The notes: generated by a model from the letters alone, not told the origin. 64,000 bases of DNA from Candidatus Dojkabacteria bacterium (GCA_016931155.1 JAFGFJ010000006.1:1-64000); one strand, 5' to 3'. Shown: positions 51,701 to 61,023, counted from the stretch's first letter. Program-made: numbers and translations.

Positions 51701-52569
51701 GATTTTGTTGTTTCAATTTCGGCGGTTATTTTTTTTATCTCTTTATCAAGATCAAGTCTCTCTACCAGCTTTTTTATTGCCTCAGCACCCATACCAATCT
51801 CATAGAACTGTTCACCATACTCTCTCAAAGCAGAATAATCATCTTCAGAAATTGTTGCTCCCTCCTCAATACTCTCAACCAAATCCAGATGCTCCTTAAC
51901 TTTTGCTCTTCTCCCTTCTTCTTTTTGAGCATAAATCGACCTGAGCTTTGCCTCCTCTTTCTTAAGATCATTTTTCATTTTTTCTATCTGGAACTTTACC
52001 TTATCTTTCTCTTTTCCTTTCTCCAGCTTTTTACTCTGTTTATCGAACTTATCAGTAAGCTCCTTTATCTTTTCTCCAAGTTCAGCAGAAACCTCCTTTT
52101 TTTCAGAAGTGTCTTTTTCCTTTACCTGCTTAATTATTATTTTTTTCCCTTCCTCATTTACAGATGTGACAAGATATCTTGCAAAATATATTACCGTCTC
52201 AAGTTTTTTCTGTGGAATATCAAGAATCAAAGAAAGTTTGTTTGGAACTCCATGTGAGAACCAGACATGAGATACTGGAGATGCAAGCTTAATGTGCCCT
52301 ATCCTTTCCCTCCTCACTCTCTTATGTGTCACTTCTACTCCACATTTATCACAAACAATACCTTTATACCTTATTTTCTTATACTTCCCGCAATAACACT
52401 CAAAGTTCTTTGTCGGACCAAAGATTTTTTCACACATCAAACCGTCAACTTCCGGCCTGTTTGTTCGGTAATTTATTGTCTCAGCCTTTCTTACTTCACC
52501 ATGAGACCACGACAAGACCTGTTGCGGACTTGCAATAGATATTTTGAGTGCTTTAAAATCCTTAATCAT
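48718..52569 (-). CDS. rpoC: RNA polymerase subunit beta'
   Basis: 1283 aa. N-terminal zinc binding CYCGKYKKIRYKGIVCDKCGVEVT, clamp and active site NADFDGDQMAVH, trigger loop region with QAMGEAATQLTLNTKHLGG, and second zinc site CDSMEGICRKCYG. A Lys/Glu-rich coiled-coil insert (about 155-230) sits in the clamp. Intact over 3.8 kb, which speaks against widespread indel errors in the assembly. Confidence 0.99.
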   Translation of the reverse strand: MIKDFKALKISIASPQQVLSWSHGEVRKAETINYRTNRPEVDGLMCEKIFGPTKNFECYCGKYKKIRYKGIVCDKCGVEVTHKRVRRERIGHIKLASPVSHVWFSHGVPNKLSLILDIPQKKLETVIYFARYLVTSVNEEGKKIIIKQVKEKDTSEKKEVSAELGEKIKELTDKFDKQSKKLEKGKEKDKVKFQIEKMKNDLKKEEAKLRSIYAQKEEGRRAKVKEHLDLVESIEEGATISEDDYSALREYGEQFYEIGMGAEAIKKLVERLDLDKEIKKITAEIETTKSDLKAKKIVKRLRILLGMKKNNIDPTSIVTDIIPVLPADLRPIIQLAGGRFATSDLNDLYRRVINRNNRLKRLVNLGAPEIILRNEKRMLQEAVDALMDNSHRPGNAVLNTAGQPYKSLSDMLRGKQGRFRQNLLGKRVDYSGRAVIVAGPELSIYQCGIPKIMALELFKPFVIREIIADGFAPNLKSAKNYFESKSHEVWDILERVIKDRPVLLNRAPTLHKQGIQAFFPILTEGNAIQIHPMICSGFNADFDGDQMAVHVPLSKKAIEEVLDRMFASSNVLLQADGRPVINANKDMALGIYYLTGEKEGAETRLYGSVNEAIGAHNNGEVEIFDKVKISINEEIIESTIGRLIFNEILPEGFRFVNSQITKGQIGDIASEILEKYGNNEAVRFLDDIEYLGFKYATKSGISVSISDFLSSDKRESVLADVEKREDQLTQDYYSGLVTQEEKRRLIEQIWFETIDTISEDVWKKYEEAGNNLAIFEASGATPVKNPLRQISGVKGLILDPLGKTVELPLRSNYKDGLPGLEYFVAARGTRKGLADTALKTAESGYLTRRLVDVAQDVITRIEDCETKNGIYLNRDDERRMTFRERVTGRFAAENIIDEKTGEVIVKNGDEITRELAHIIDESGISKIKVRSALTCDSMEGICRKCYGYSLGDGKLIEKGIAVGVIAAQAMGEAATQLTLNTKHLGGRAGLDITQGLPRVAELFEARTPKAKAILSENDGKVKIMKDEGGLNIKIIVTAERKMEKEYEVKKGDDVPFKKSKKVNKGDVILIKKSGIEIKSEQDGQATLTDGKIIVSGVKSVEQEYVLEPGVDIVVKDGDQITMGTPLTAGSLDPKEIMEFRGVEEAQAYIIDQVQKTYGVQGIGLDDKHVEVVVRQMSRYGKITDTGGSEFLPEEYLAFLILDEKNNELKKANKEQIKYVRQILGITTAALKTESFLSSASFEQQVRVLTDAALVGKVDNLRGLKENVIIGRPVPLGKELLKKV

Positions 52570-52633
52570 TTTGGCCTTCCATTAATTAAATAAACTTTTC
52601 CGGCACCACTGTCTCCGGAAATCGTAGTCTGAT

Positions 52634-55600
52634 CTACTCTTCTGGTGCCTCTTCACTCGTTTCCTCTTCTATTGCCTCATCCGCTCCCCCTTTAATCTCA
52701 AAAGATTCATTATCTACCAACTCTTTTTCTGCTTCCTCCGGAGTCGACTGACTGCCAATCTCTTCGTCGGGGACGCCTTCTACTATCTCGTTTTCATCAA
52801 TTTCGTCAACATCAGGCTCGACCATTTGCAGATCAAGAAGAAGCGCCCTGAGCTCTGAGAGTAATACCTTGAATGACTCAGGAACATGAGGCGCCTCGAT
52901 CGGCTGACCTTGAATAATCGCTTTGTAAGCCGCTGCTCTTCCAACAACATCGTCTGACTTAATAGTAAGCATTTCATGGAGTACGTTTGGAACCGCATGA
53001 GCTTCAAGTGCCCACACTTCCATTTCTCCAAACCTCTGCCCTCCAAATTGCGCTTTTCCTCCAAGTGGCTGTTGTGTGACCATAGTATATGATCCTGTAG
53101 ATCTCCCATGTATCTTATTATCTGCCAAATGATTCAATTTCAAATAATATCTCGGACCAACAAGTACCTGCTGATCGAATTTCTCCCCTGTCCTGCCATC
53201 TATTAAAGTCTTTTTTTCTGTATAATCAATCCCCGCTTCCTTGACCATTTTTTCAAGTTTATCGATATCCACAGGAGCAAATGGAGGAACAATCACTCTT
53301 ATCCCGAGTTCATTTGCAAGAGCTGCAACCTTTGTCTCCTTAAGTTGTCCCAAATTCATACGCCTTATAAATATTGGGGAAATCACAATATCTACTGGAG
53401 TACCGTCTTCAAGGTGAGGCATGTCTTCCTCAGGAAGAATCTTACTGATTACACCCTTATCACCATGAAGTCCAGTAAGCTTATCTCCTACTGATATTTT
53501 GTGGGTTCTTGCGACCCATACTTTTACCTGTTTTAAAACCCCAGGATTTAATTTGTCTCTTTTTTCTTTATCCAAAACCTGTACTCCAATTACTACACCC
53601 TTGTCTCCATGAGGAAGTCTTAAAGAGTTATCTCTCACATCTCTTGCATATTCCCCAAATACTGCCCTAAGAAGCTTTTCTTCCGCAGTAAGTTCAGTCT
53701 CACCCTTGGGAGCAATAATTCCAACTAAAATATCCTGAGACTGGACACTTGCTCCAACTCTTACAAGACCCTCTTTGTCAAGATTTCTCAAAGCATACTC
53801 CCCTACATTCGGAATATCTCTAGTAATCTGTTCATTTCCCAGTTCGGTTTCCCTTATATCCTGAATATACTCTTTTATATGAACTGAAGTTAAAAGATCT
53901 TCTCTTACAAGTCTTTCTGAAACAATAATTGCATCCTCATAATTGTATCCGTCAAAGAACATATATGCCGCAAGAACATTTCTTCCAAGAGCAAGCTCAC
54001 CATTATCCATAGACGGCCCATCAATTAGTATATCCCCTTGTTTAACTTTATCGCCTGTTGTAACCACACAGCGCTGACTGAAACAGGTGTTCTGGTTTGT
54101 CCTTACAAATTTTTCTACTTCGTACTCTTTCCTGGCAGGTTTTATATTTTTATATTTAACCACAACTTTTTCCGCATCAGCATATTCAACTTCTCCCTCA
54201 TCATCAGCCTGAATCAATCTGCCTGACGCTTCAGCTACAGTTTTCTCAAAACCCGTTCCAACAACAGGAGCCTTTGGAAACACCAAGGGAACAGCCTGTC
54301 TCTGCATATTTGATCCCATCAAACTTCTGGTTGGATCATCATTCGCCGAGAAAGGAATCAGGGAAAGTCCAAGTCCTGCAATTTGACCTGGATTGATATC
54401 AATATAATCAATTTCCGTTACTGGAACCTTTGTATAACTCCCGCCAAACCTTACAAAAGCAGTCTCATCAAGTAGTTTTCCTTCTTTATCACGATCCAGC
54501 AAGGCAGGCCCGATCCTATATTTCATCTCTTCATCAGGATCAAGATAAACAGGGTTTGATGCATCAATATATGGTTCCACAACGATTTCTCCGTCAGTTT
54601 TTTCAATTTTTGAGATTAAGCCTTTGGTTATTACTTCACCTTTTTTTGCAAGTACTTTTCCGCTTTTATCAAGAATCTGTTGTGAAAACTTTCTACCCAC
54701 TACCTCGGCTACAGCATCTTTTTCAGAAACTAGAATTTTTGAAATAACCTTATAGTATGGTGCTTCCAAAAATCCATAGTCATTAATCCTGGCATAAACT
54801 GACATGTGACTAACAATACCAATCGATGGTCCCTCAGGAGTAGTAACAGGGCAAAGTCTTGAATAATGAGAGCTATGAACATCTCTAACAGAAAATGTTG
54901 CTCTTTCTTTTGTAAGCCCTCTTGGACCACCAGCTGTAATCCTTCTCTTCGTTTCAATTTCTGAAAGAATATTTTCTTGATCCATGTACCTTGAAACCGC
55001 ACTTGATCCAAAGAACGAGTTTATCGCCGCAATAATAGGTCTTGTGTTTATCAAAACAGAGGGAGTAATTAATTCCTCGGAACCGTATGTACTCATTCTA
55101 TCCTTTATATTCTTTTCCATTTTCAACACTCCTGCCCTTATTCTTTCCCCAATCAGCTCTCCAACCCCACGGATTCTTCTATTTGCAAGATGATCGATAT
55201 CATCTTCCCTCTTTTCTCCTGCATTCAGTTTCAAAAGTGCTTTTACGACAGCTACAATATCATCCTTATAAAGAACATAATTTTCCGGTCTGATTTCTCT
55301 TTTTGTCCCCAGCTTTTTATTCAACTTATACCTTCCCACCCTGCCAAGATAAAATCTTCTTTTATCGAAGAAGAGACCCTCTACAAAAGCCTTGGCATTT
55401 TCAAGATTTATGGAATCCTCCGGTCTTAATTTTCTGTAAATATCAAGAAGTGCTTCTTCAGTGCTTTTTGAGGTATCTTTTGAAAGTGTCTTTTCAAAAA
55501 ATTCTACCTCTTTTTCGCTCGCCTCTTTATCAAGAAGAATTCTCTTTAAATCCTCATCAGAAGAATACCCGAGAGCACGAACAAGAGTAGTAAGCAAAAT

Positions 55601-56158
55601 CCTCGGTCTCTTGTCAATAAGTTTAACTGACAATACTCCATGCTTATTCATCTCAAAGTCAAACCATCGACCACGAAGAGGCATAAGCTTTACAATAAAG
55701 AGAGGTTCCAGGTCTTTCCCGGTACCCGTACGAACAAAAAGTACGCCCTCAGAGCGTACTATCTGCATAACAATTACCCTTTCATTCCCGTTCACTACAA
55801 AAGTCCCTCTCTCTCCCATAACCGGAATATCAGCGACAAAAAGCTTTTGTTTTTTTACTTCTCCCGTTTTCTTGTTTGTAAGTTTTGTTTCTATATAAAG
55901 AGGTCGATCGAAGGAAAGCCCAAGTTTCTGAGCATCTCTAAAGCTCAAAGAGATTTTACCCCATTCAATGTCTCCAAATTCCAACACCCACGATTCACCA
56001 GTATAATCAGTAATAGGATTTATTTCGTTAAAAATTTCCTCTATTCCTTCCTTTATCAAAAGGTCAAAAGAGCCAAATTGAGCCTCGAGAAGGTTCGGTG
56101 AAAGTGTAGTAAATTCTTTGGTTACCAGGTTTACCCTGTCAACGGTTTTGTTGACCAT
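52634..56158 (-). CDS. rpoB: RNA polymerase subunit beta
   Basis: 1174 aa. All main blocks: ERVIVMQIVRSEGV, the rifampicin pocket region (SRYMDQENILSEIETKRRITAGGPRGLTKERA), DDPTRSLMGSNMQRQAVPL, EDAIIVSERLV, LHGDKGVISKI and the C-terminal LGGKAQFGGQRFGEMEVWALEAHAV. Asp-to-Glu-rich C-terminal tail of about 50 residues. In the rifampicin cluster the usual D-Q-x-N-P-L is DQENIL. First gene of rpoB-rpoC-rpsL-rpsG. Confidence 0.99.
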   Translation of the reverse strand: MVNKTVDRVNLVTKEFTTLSPNLLEAQFGSFDLLIKEGIEEIFNEINPITDYTGESWVLEFGDIEWGKISLSFRDAQKLGLSFDRPLYIETKLTNKKTGEVKKQKLFVADIPVMGERGTFVVNGNERVIVMQIVRSEGVLFVRTGTGKDLEPLFIVKLMPLRGRWFDFEMNKHGVLSVKLIDKRPRILLTTLVRALGYSSDEDLKRILLDKEASEKEVEFFEKTLSKDTSKSTEEALLDIYRKLRPEDSINLENAKAFVEGLFFDKRRFYLGRVGRYKLNKKLGTKREIRPENYVLYKDDIVAVVKALLKLNAGEKREDDIDHLANRRIRGVGELIGERIRAGVLKMEKNIKDRMSTYGSEELITPSVLINTRPIIAAINSFFGSSAVSRYMDQENILSEIETKRRITAGGPRGLTKERATFSVRDVHSSHYSRLCPVTTPEGPSIGIVSHMSVYARINDYGFLEAPYYKVISKILVSEKDAVAEVVGRKFSQQILDKSGKVLAKKGEVITKGLISKIEKTDGEIVVEPYIDASNPVYLDPDEEMKYRIGPALLDRDKEGKLLDETAFVRFGGSYTKVPVTEIDYIDINPGQIAGLGLSLIPFSANDDPTRSLMGSNMQRQAVPLVFPKAPVVGTGFEKTVAEASGRLIQADDEGEVEYADAEKVVVKYKNIKPARKEYEVEKFVRTNQNTCFSQRCVVTTGDKVKQGDILIDGPSMDNGELALGRNVLAAYMFFDGYNYEDAIIVSERLVREDLLTSVHIKEYIQDIRETELGNEQITRDIPNVGEYALRNLDKEGLVRVGASVQSQDILVGIIAPKGETELTAEEKLLRAVFGEYARDVRDNSLRLPHGDKGVVIGVQVLDKEKRDKLNPGVLKQVKVWVARTHKISVGDKLTGLHGDKGVISKILPEEDMPHLEDGTPVDIVISPIFIRRMNLGQLKETKVAALANELGIRVIVPPFAPVDIDKLEKMVKEAGIDYTEKKTLIDGRTGEKFDQQVLVGPRYYLKLNHLADNKIHGRSTGSYTMVTQQPLGGKAQFGGQRFGEMEVWALEAHAVPNVLHEMLTIKSDDVVGRAAAYKAIIQGQPIEAPHVPESFKVLLSELRALLLDLQMVEPDVDEIDENEIVEGVPDEEIGSQSTPEEAEKELVDNESFEIKGGADEAIEEETSEEAPEE

Positions 56159-56204
56159 AGCTATCTACTAAGTAGAAATAAACTAATAAAAAGATAACAA
56201 CGCG

Positions 56205-56234
56205 AAAATACGCACTGAAAGACCGAAGTGCGTA
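56205..56234 (-). terminator. Hairpin in the rpoB leader
   Basis: TACGCACT (56209-56216) and AGTGCGTA (56227-56234): perfect 8-bp stem, 10-nt loop, followed on the minus strand by TTTT (56208-56205). It lies 47 nt before the rpoB ATG and after its predicted promoter, so it could attenuate rpoBC; it could also end the PilN/PilO-like transcript. Confidence 0.55.
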
Positions 56235-56309
56235 GTAACTAACACTTAACCAACGTTGTACAGGCTTGCTTGGTGCAAATTTATAACTAGTTATATCTAG
56301 TAGTGGATT

Positions 56310-56338
56310 TTTATACCATAGAAAAACCTCGCTGTCAA
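56310..56338 (-). promoter_or_regulatory. Predicted promoter of rpoB operon
   Basis: Minus strand TTGACA (56333-56338), 17-bp spacer, TATAAA (56310-56315). Near consensus. Leader of about 145 nt with the hairpin at 56209-56234. Confidence 0.75.
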
Positions 56339-56415
56339 CAGCTGTGTTCTCATAAACGATTAATTTTTGACTTTATTACACCCTGTAACAATAGAAGTTT
56401 TATCACTTGCAATGA

Positions 56416-56637
56416 TTATTCTTCTCCCCTTATTTCACTCAAAGGAACAGAGATTTTATCTTTTTCCTCCACCACCTTTCCAAGAACATCTTCAGAGATA
56501 GTCCCCTGTATTGGTGTGACAATAAAATTAAATTCCTGATTTTCCCTGCCTGTAATTGCATTGTAAAATTGTACTCCTGTCCATATAAGAAGAGTAGTTG
56601 CTCCTATAATTATCAGCATTATCCAGGTTTTTGACAT
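56416..56637 (-). CDS. Small one-TM protein
   Basis: 73 aa: TM at 7-25 (MLIIIGATTLLIWTGVQFY), then a short extracytoplasmic part (VTPIQGTISEDVLGKVVEEKDKISVPLSEI). Last of three genes with the PilO- and PilN-like genes (21-nt gap), so perhaps a PilP-like accessory. Confidence 0.65.
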   Translation of the reverse strand: MSKTWIMLIIIGATTLLIWTGVQFYNAITGRENQEFNFIVTPIQGTISEDVLGKVVEEKDKISVPLSEIRGEE

Positions 56638-56658
56638 TTTGTAAATTTAAAATAGTTA

Positions 56659-57282
56659 CTAACTTTCCTGTGTTCTCCAAAAATAAACCACGGCCTTAAT
56701 ACTCACTTTTAAGTTCTGATCTGGTGTTACATATAACAACGCCTCGTCCCCAACTTGTTGCATAGAAATCTCTATTATATTGATGGGACGTGGAAAATCC
56801 TCAAGCAGACGGATAAAGTTTCCCACTCCAATACTGTTCGCCTGAATAGTAGTAGTAAAAATATACGTTTGCACATTGTCCGGGATTTCCCTCATTTTGA
56901 ACTCGGTATCTTCAGCAACACCCATGCTCAATACTTTTACATTTAATCTTTCTGCTCCAACTGTCAAATTCGCTATAAACTCATCCTCCCGTCTTGAATC
57001 AGGAATAATCTCGTCATTTAAAAATGTAACAGCCTCGGTCTGGGTTTCTTCTATCTGTACCAAGCTCTGAATGTTTTTAAATTTTGTATCCATTTTTGAT
57101 AAAACCTCTTTCCTCTCAGCATTTTCTGATATTTGGGTCAGTATCCTGACAATAGAAGGTCTAATTACCACGAAAATCATAAGTATAGTCAATAAAACAG
57201 TAATACCGGCGACAGAAAACGTTCTTCTCTGTGGAGTAGAAAAAAGATCTTCCAGTCTTGGATTTCTGGTTTTAATTGCCAT
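56659..57282 (-). CDS. PilO-like protein
   Basis: 207 aa. One N-terminal TM (FSVAGITVLLTILMIFVVIRPSI), a coiled-coil stretch (ISENAERKEVLSKMDTKFKNIQSLVQIEETQTEAVTFLND), then a ferredoxin-like domain (QTYIFTTTIQANSIGVGNFIRLLEDFPRPINIIEISMQQV). This is the PilO layout of the type IV pilus inner-membrane platform. Downstream of a PilN-like gene. Confidence 0.78.
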   Translation of the reverse strand: MAIKTRNPRLEDLFSTPQRRTFSVAGITVLLTILMIFVVIRPSIVRILTQISENAERKEVLSKMDTKFKNIQSLVQIEETQTEAVTFLNDEIIPDSRREDEFIANLTVGAERLNVKVLSMGVAEDTEFKMREIPDNVQTYIFTTTIQANSIGVGNFIRLLEDFPRPINIIEISMQQVGDEALLYVTPDQNLKVSIKAVVYFWRTQES

Positions 57283-57354
57283 TTGCCTTTTTTATATGTA
57301 ATTAAAATTCTGCTTACCGGTAAATACCGTCTTACAAGTCATCAAAACTTTTAG

Positions 57355-57915
57355 TTATTTAAAAAATCGTGAATTATGATCCTTAACAATCGCCCTAAGA
57401 GCAAATGTTCCTTCATCTACACCTTCCCCTCCCTCATTTTGAACCTCAAAAACCTCAGTTCTCTGAAATGTTTGCGAATTTTTCAGAGAACCTTCTAAAG
57501 TTGATACTGGACCCAGAGCTGAAAACCCTCTAATGAGCAGAATCTCATTTTTAAACTGAACATTTATCTCAGAGGATATCGTCGGAAGATACATGTTAAT
57601 TTCTTCCCAGATATCTGCATAACCCGAAGATGTTTCCCATATCTCTTGATAAGCATTTGCTTTTCCAATAACACCTCTGAAATACTTTTCCTTATCAGCA
57701 ATTACCTCCAGCCTGGCTTCCTGAACCCTTATTTTTTCATCCAGATTCTTTGTCTGACTATCAAGAACAAATCTTGTTACAAAAGCAGCAAATACTATTA
57801 CCTCTACAAGTATAATGATTACCCTTGCTGTACCTACTACCCAGGCATAGGCTTTATCCCAGAATGTTGCAGGTGCTTCCTGTGGTTGTAGTAAATTAAA
57901 ACCCTTTCGTGACAT
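57355..57915 (-). CDS. PilN-like protein
   Basis: 186 aa. Short cytoplasmic start with the typical FNLLQPQE (PilN F-N-L-LP motif that binds PilM), one TM (VIIILVEVIVFAAFVTRFVL), coiled coil (NLDEKIRVQEARLEVIADKEKYFRG), then a periplasmic domain. Its partner PilM may be the FtsA/PilM-like protein at 5711-6940. First of a three-gene unit with the PilO-like gene. Confidence 0.78.
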   Translation of the reverse strand: MSRKGFNLLQPQEAPATFWDKAYAWVVGTARVIIILVEVIVFAAFVTRFVLDSQTKNLDEKIRVQEARLEVIADKEKYFRGVIGKANAYQEIWETSSGYADIWEEINMYLPTISSEINVQFKNEILLIRGFSALGPVSTLEGSLKNSQTFQRTEVFEVQNEGGEGVDEGTFALRAIVKDHNSRFFK

Positions 57916-58276
57916 AAGCAGTTATTTATATGGATCAGTCTAGCATATATTTATTAAGTGTTTAAACCTATATGTAAGTCCTGAACACACTTAACAGTTT
58001 ATAGTCAGTCCTCAGCAACTCCTCAAAAGATCTTGTAAAACCCAATTCACAGCCTGTTTCAAACAGAGTTCTCTTTATTGAACTCGCACACATATAATGA
58101 AGTTGTAGTAGGGTTGGCAACAGTCACAAGCTGAATGTTATAATTCACTTCGTTTCGATAGATATTTATATTGAGCTCAGATTAAGATATATTTTCTTTT
58201 TACACAATTTGTGCCGGTTTACATTTCGTTTGTGCCCGATAGTAAATGGATTAAGTCTATCCAAAAAGATCTGTAT
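57916..58276. other. Intergenic region before tRNA-Ser
   Basis: 361 nt, no gene. Must hold the minus-strand promoter of the PilN-like gene and the plus-strand promoter of tRNA-Ser. A TTGGCA...TATAAT pair lies at about 58114-58144 (spacer 19, long), and TTTACA...TAGTAA closer to the tRNA. A CTGTTTCAAACAG palindrome lies near 58056. Confidence 0.35.
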
Positions 58277-58366
<90 letters not shown>

Positions 58367-58470
58367 TTTTACATTCAGCGAAATTGAAAGATGTTGCCCT
58401 TGACCCACCCAACCCATTCGAGGGCAACGCTAAGGAACTCCCTTTTTTCTTTACGAAATAGAAATATTTT

Positions 58471-58535
58471 AGTAATATTATATTGTGGTTAATTTGTTGA
58501 AGCATAAAATTATAATACCACAATTTAATATTACT
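58471..58535. promoter_or_regulatory. 19-bp inverted repeat upstream of controller gene
   Basis: AGTAATATT-ATTGTGGT arm at 58471-58489 and its complement at 58517-58535, 18 of 19 positions matching, 27 nt apart, with TATAAT (58511-58516) just before the right arm. It ends 9 nt before the XRE gene. Likely operator pair for the controller protein. Confidence 0.65.
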
Positions 58536-58543
58536 ATTTTAAT

Positions 58544-58738
58544 ATGGTAGAGTCAAGCAAAATCAAACGAATAAGAGAGAAAATGGGGTTATCGCAAGAA
58601 AAGCTAGCCCGTCTTGCTGATGTTTCCAATAATACGATAATCAACATTGAAGCTGGCAAGCAACAAAACCCAACCATTGATACAATTAAAAAAATCGCAA
58701 AGGCATTAAATGTGCCAATCGAGGATTTAATAAAATAA
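58544..58738 (+). CDS. XRE-type controller protein
   Basis: 64 aa, one HTH: KIKRIREKMGLSQEKLARLADVSNNTIINIEAGKQQNPTIDTIKKIAKALNVPIEDLIK. Size and place, 4 nt upstream of a type II nuclease gene, fit a C protein that times R expression after M. The inverted repeat upstream is its probable site. Confidence 0.88.
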   Translation: MVESSKIKRIREKMGLSQEKLARLADVSNNTIINIEAGKQQNPTIDTIKKIAKALNVPIEDLIK

Positions 58739-58742
58739 AACT

Positions 58743-59591
58743 ATGGAAACAAATTTACTTATTGCAATATCAAATTTAGTTAAAAATCCAATTACAAATT
58801 TGGTCTCTCATTATCGTGCTGCCAACCGTGCCAATAGCATGGGTGACGCTTTAGAATTTTATATCAAAGATTTGTTTTGCAATTCCCTAAATGAAAATAA
58901 TCTTGAAAAGAAAAATGAAATTTACAGCAAATATTTTTCTTATATTGGAAATCAAAATAATCCGCCAGATATTATTATCAAACAAGGCGATGCAATAGAG
59001 GTTAAAAAAATTGAAAGTTTGCGTTCTGGAATTGCGCTTAATAGTTCTTATCCCAAAGATAAGCTATTTTCTGATAGCCCAATGATAACTACGGCTTGCA
59101 GAAATTGTGAAGATTGGCGAGAAAAAGATTTGGTTTATGTTGTTGGTGTTTCAAAAGACGACAAACTAAAGGCTTTGTGGCTTGTTTATGGTAATTGTTA
59201 TTCCGCAAATAAAGAGGTTTATGAAAGAATAAGAGATAAAATTTCAAAAGGCGTTAATGAATTACAAGATGTTGAATTTTCGGAAACAAACGAACTTGGA
59301 AGGGTCAATCGTGTTGATCCTCTCGGAATAACTTATTTGCGCATTCGTGGAATGTGGGGTATCGAAAATCCTATTAAGATTTTTGATTATGTTATTCCGA
59401 CAGAGCAGAATTCTGAATTTTTTGTTAATGCAATTTTGTTGAAAGAAAAATACTTGTCCTTTCCTGAAAAAGACAGAATAAATCTTGAGAGTTTAGTTAG
59501 TGTTAACTTTTCAATAAAAGATATAAAAATAAAATCGCCAAACAACCCAGCAAAATTGTTGGAGGCGAAGTTATTAAGTTTTAGAAAATAA
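58743..59591 (+). CDS. Type II restriction endonuclease, NgoPII family
   Basis: 282 aa. Family blocks: NRANSMGDALEFYIKDLFC, FSYIGNQNNPPDIIIKQGDAIEVKKIES (PD...E-K catalytic core), LNSSYPKDKLFSDSPMIT, CRNCEDWREKDLVYVVGV and ELGRVNRVDPLGITYLRIRGMW. NgoPII cuts GGCC; target inferred from family. Starts 4 nt after the controller and ends 1 nt before the methyltransferase. Confidence 0.9.
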   Translation: METNLLIAISNLVKNPITNLVSHYRAANRANSMGDALEFYIKDLFCNSLNENNLEKKNEIYSKYFSYIGNQNNPPDIIIKQGDAIEVKKIESLRSGIALNSSYPKDKLFSDSPMITTACRNCEDWREKDLVYVVGVSKDDKLKALWLVYGNCYSANKEVYERIRDKISKGVNELQDVEFSETNELGRVNRVDPLGITYLRIRGMWGIENPIKIFDYVIPTEQNSEFFVNAILLKEKYLSFPEKDRINLESLVSVNFSIKDIKIKSPNNPAKLLEAKLLSFRK

Positions 59592-59592
59592 T

Positions 59593-60570
59593 ATGAAATT
59601 AGCTTCTTTATTTACAGGTGCAGGTGGATTAGACTTAGGCTTTGAAAGAGCTGGTTTTCATGTTGTTTGGGCAAATGAATATGACTCTACAATTTGGGAA
59701 ACATTCGAACATAATTTTCCCAAAACAAAATTAGACAAAAGAAGTATTGTAGATGTTCCAGCGTCTGAAATTCCAGATGTTGATGGAATAATTGGAGGTC
59801 CTCCTTGTCAGAGTTGGAGTGAGGCTGGGGCTGGTCGTGGGATAAATGACAAAAGAGGTAAATTATTTTATGATTACATTCGATTATTAAAAGAAAAACA
59901 ACCAAAGTTCTTTCTTGCCGAAAATGTATCTGGAATTTTACACCCAAAACATAAAGAGGCATTTTCAAACATCATCAAAGAATTTGAAAATGCGGGGTAT
60001 GTTATTTCATGCAAACTATTAAATGCTAATGATTATGATGTTCCAGAGGATAGGCTTCGTGTAATTATTGTTGGTTATCATAAAAGATTAAAAAAGAAAT
60101 TTGAATTTCCAGAACCACAAAAATATAAACCAGTATTGAAAGATGCTATTTTTGATTTACGATTAGCAAAACCAGCATTAGATAAAAATAAAACAAACGG
60201 TGATGTGTTGAAAATTCCAAACCATGAGTATATGAATGGTGGTTTTTCTTCAATCTACATGTCGAGAAATCGTGTCCGTTCGTGGGATGAACCCTCTTTT
60301 ACTATTCAAGCAGGTGGTCGCCACGCACCAATTCACCCACAAGCACCAAAAATGAAATTTATTGAACAAAATAAAAGAATTTTTGTTCCTGGAAAAGAAC
60401 GTTTATATCGCCGTTTGTCTGTTCGTGAATGTGCAAGAATACAAACATTTCCTGATAATTTTATTTTCAAATATCGTGATATTGCTGACGGATATAAAAT
60501 GATTGGAAATGCTGTTGCGGTAAATTTTGCGCACCATTTGGCAAAAAAAATCATGAATGATCTAAAATAA
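59593..60570 (+). CDS. DNA (cytosine-5) methyltransferase, GGCC type
   Basis: 325 aa. m5C motifs: I LFTGAGGLDLGFERAG (7-22), IV GGPPCQSWSEAG (Cys72), VI AENVSG, VIII region DVPEDRLRVIIVG, X MIGNAVAVNFAHH. The PPCQSWS-AGAGRG form is that of HaeIII/NgoPII-type enzymes, matching the nuclease upstream. Third gene of the cassette. Confidence 0.92.
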   Translation: MKLASLFTGAGGLDLGFERAGFHVVWANEYDSTIWETFEHNFPKTKLDKRSIVDVPASEIPDVDGIIGGPPCQSWSEAGAGRGINDKRGKLFYDYIRLLKEKQPKFFLAENVSGILHPKHKEAFSNIIKEFENAGYVISCKLLNANDYDVPEDRLRVIIVGYHKRLKKKFEFPEPQKYKPVLKDAIFDLRLAKPALDKNKTNGDVLKIPNHEYMNGGFSSIYMSRNRVRSWDEPSFTIQAGGRHAPIHPQAPKMKFIEQNKRIFVPGKERLYRRLSVRECARIQTFPDNFIFKYRDIADGYKMIGNAVAVNFAHHLAKKIMNDLK

Positions 60571-60573
60571 TTT

Positions 60574-61002
60574 ATGGAAAATAGTTTATTAACAATACTT
60601 TTATTACCAATTTTGACCGCAGTTATAGGCTCTTATCTTACTTATTATTTTGCAAATAAGTCAAAAAAGGGCGAAGCGATTTTGAGATTCAAGGAAGAAA
60701 AATATTCAAATCTACTTATTCTTTTACAGGGCTTCGTTGGAAAAACAACATCTGGTGAAACTAAAAAGAAATTTTTTGAAGAACAATATAAGTCTTGGCT
60801 TTATTCTTCTGACGAAGTAGTGCAGTCAATAAACGAAATGGTTAAATTGGTTATTGAATCAAGAGGAAAAGAGCCTGAGCCTGAAAAAGGAAGAAAAGCC
60901 GTTGGTGAAATCGTTCTTAAAATACGTAAAGATTTATTAGGCAAATCAAAATTAGGCTTTAAAGATTTTCAATATACGGATGTTATTGATAAAGACTTAT
61001 GA
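60574..61002 (+). CDS. Small membrane-anchored protein
   Basis: 142 aa. One N-terminal TM (LLTILLLPILTAVIGSYLTYYFANK), the rest cytoplasmic and charged (FKEEKYSNLLILLQGFVGKTTSGETKKKFFEEQYKSW). Follows the methyltransferase by 3 nt, so in the cassette operon. Two such small membrane genes after an RM system may be passengers or a separate defence module. Unrecognised. Confidence 0.65.
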   Translation: MENSLLTILLLPILTAVIGSYLTYYFANKSKKGEAILRFKEEKYSNLLILLQGFVGKTTSGETKKKFFEEQYKSWLYSSDEVVQSINEMVKLVIESRGKEPEPEKGRKAVGEIVLKIRKDLLGKSKLGFKDFQYTDVIDKDL

Positions 61003-61023
61003 GATTACTACGAAAGAAACAAT

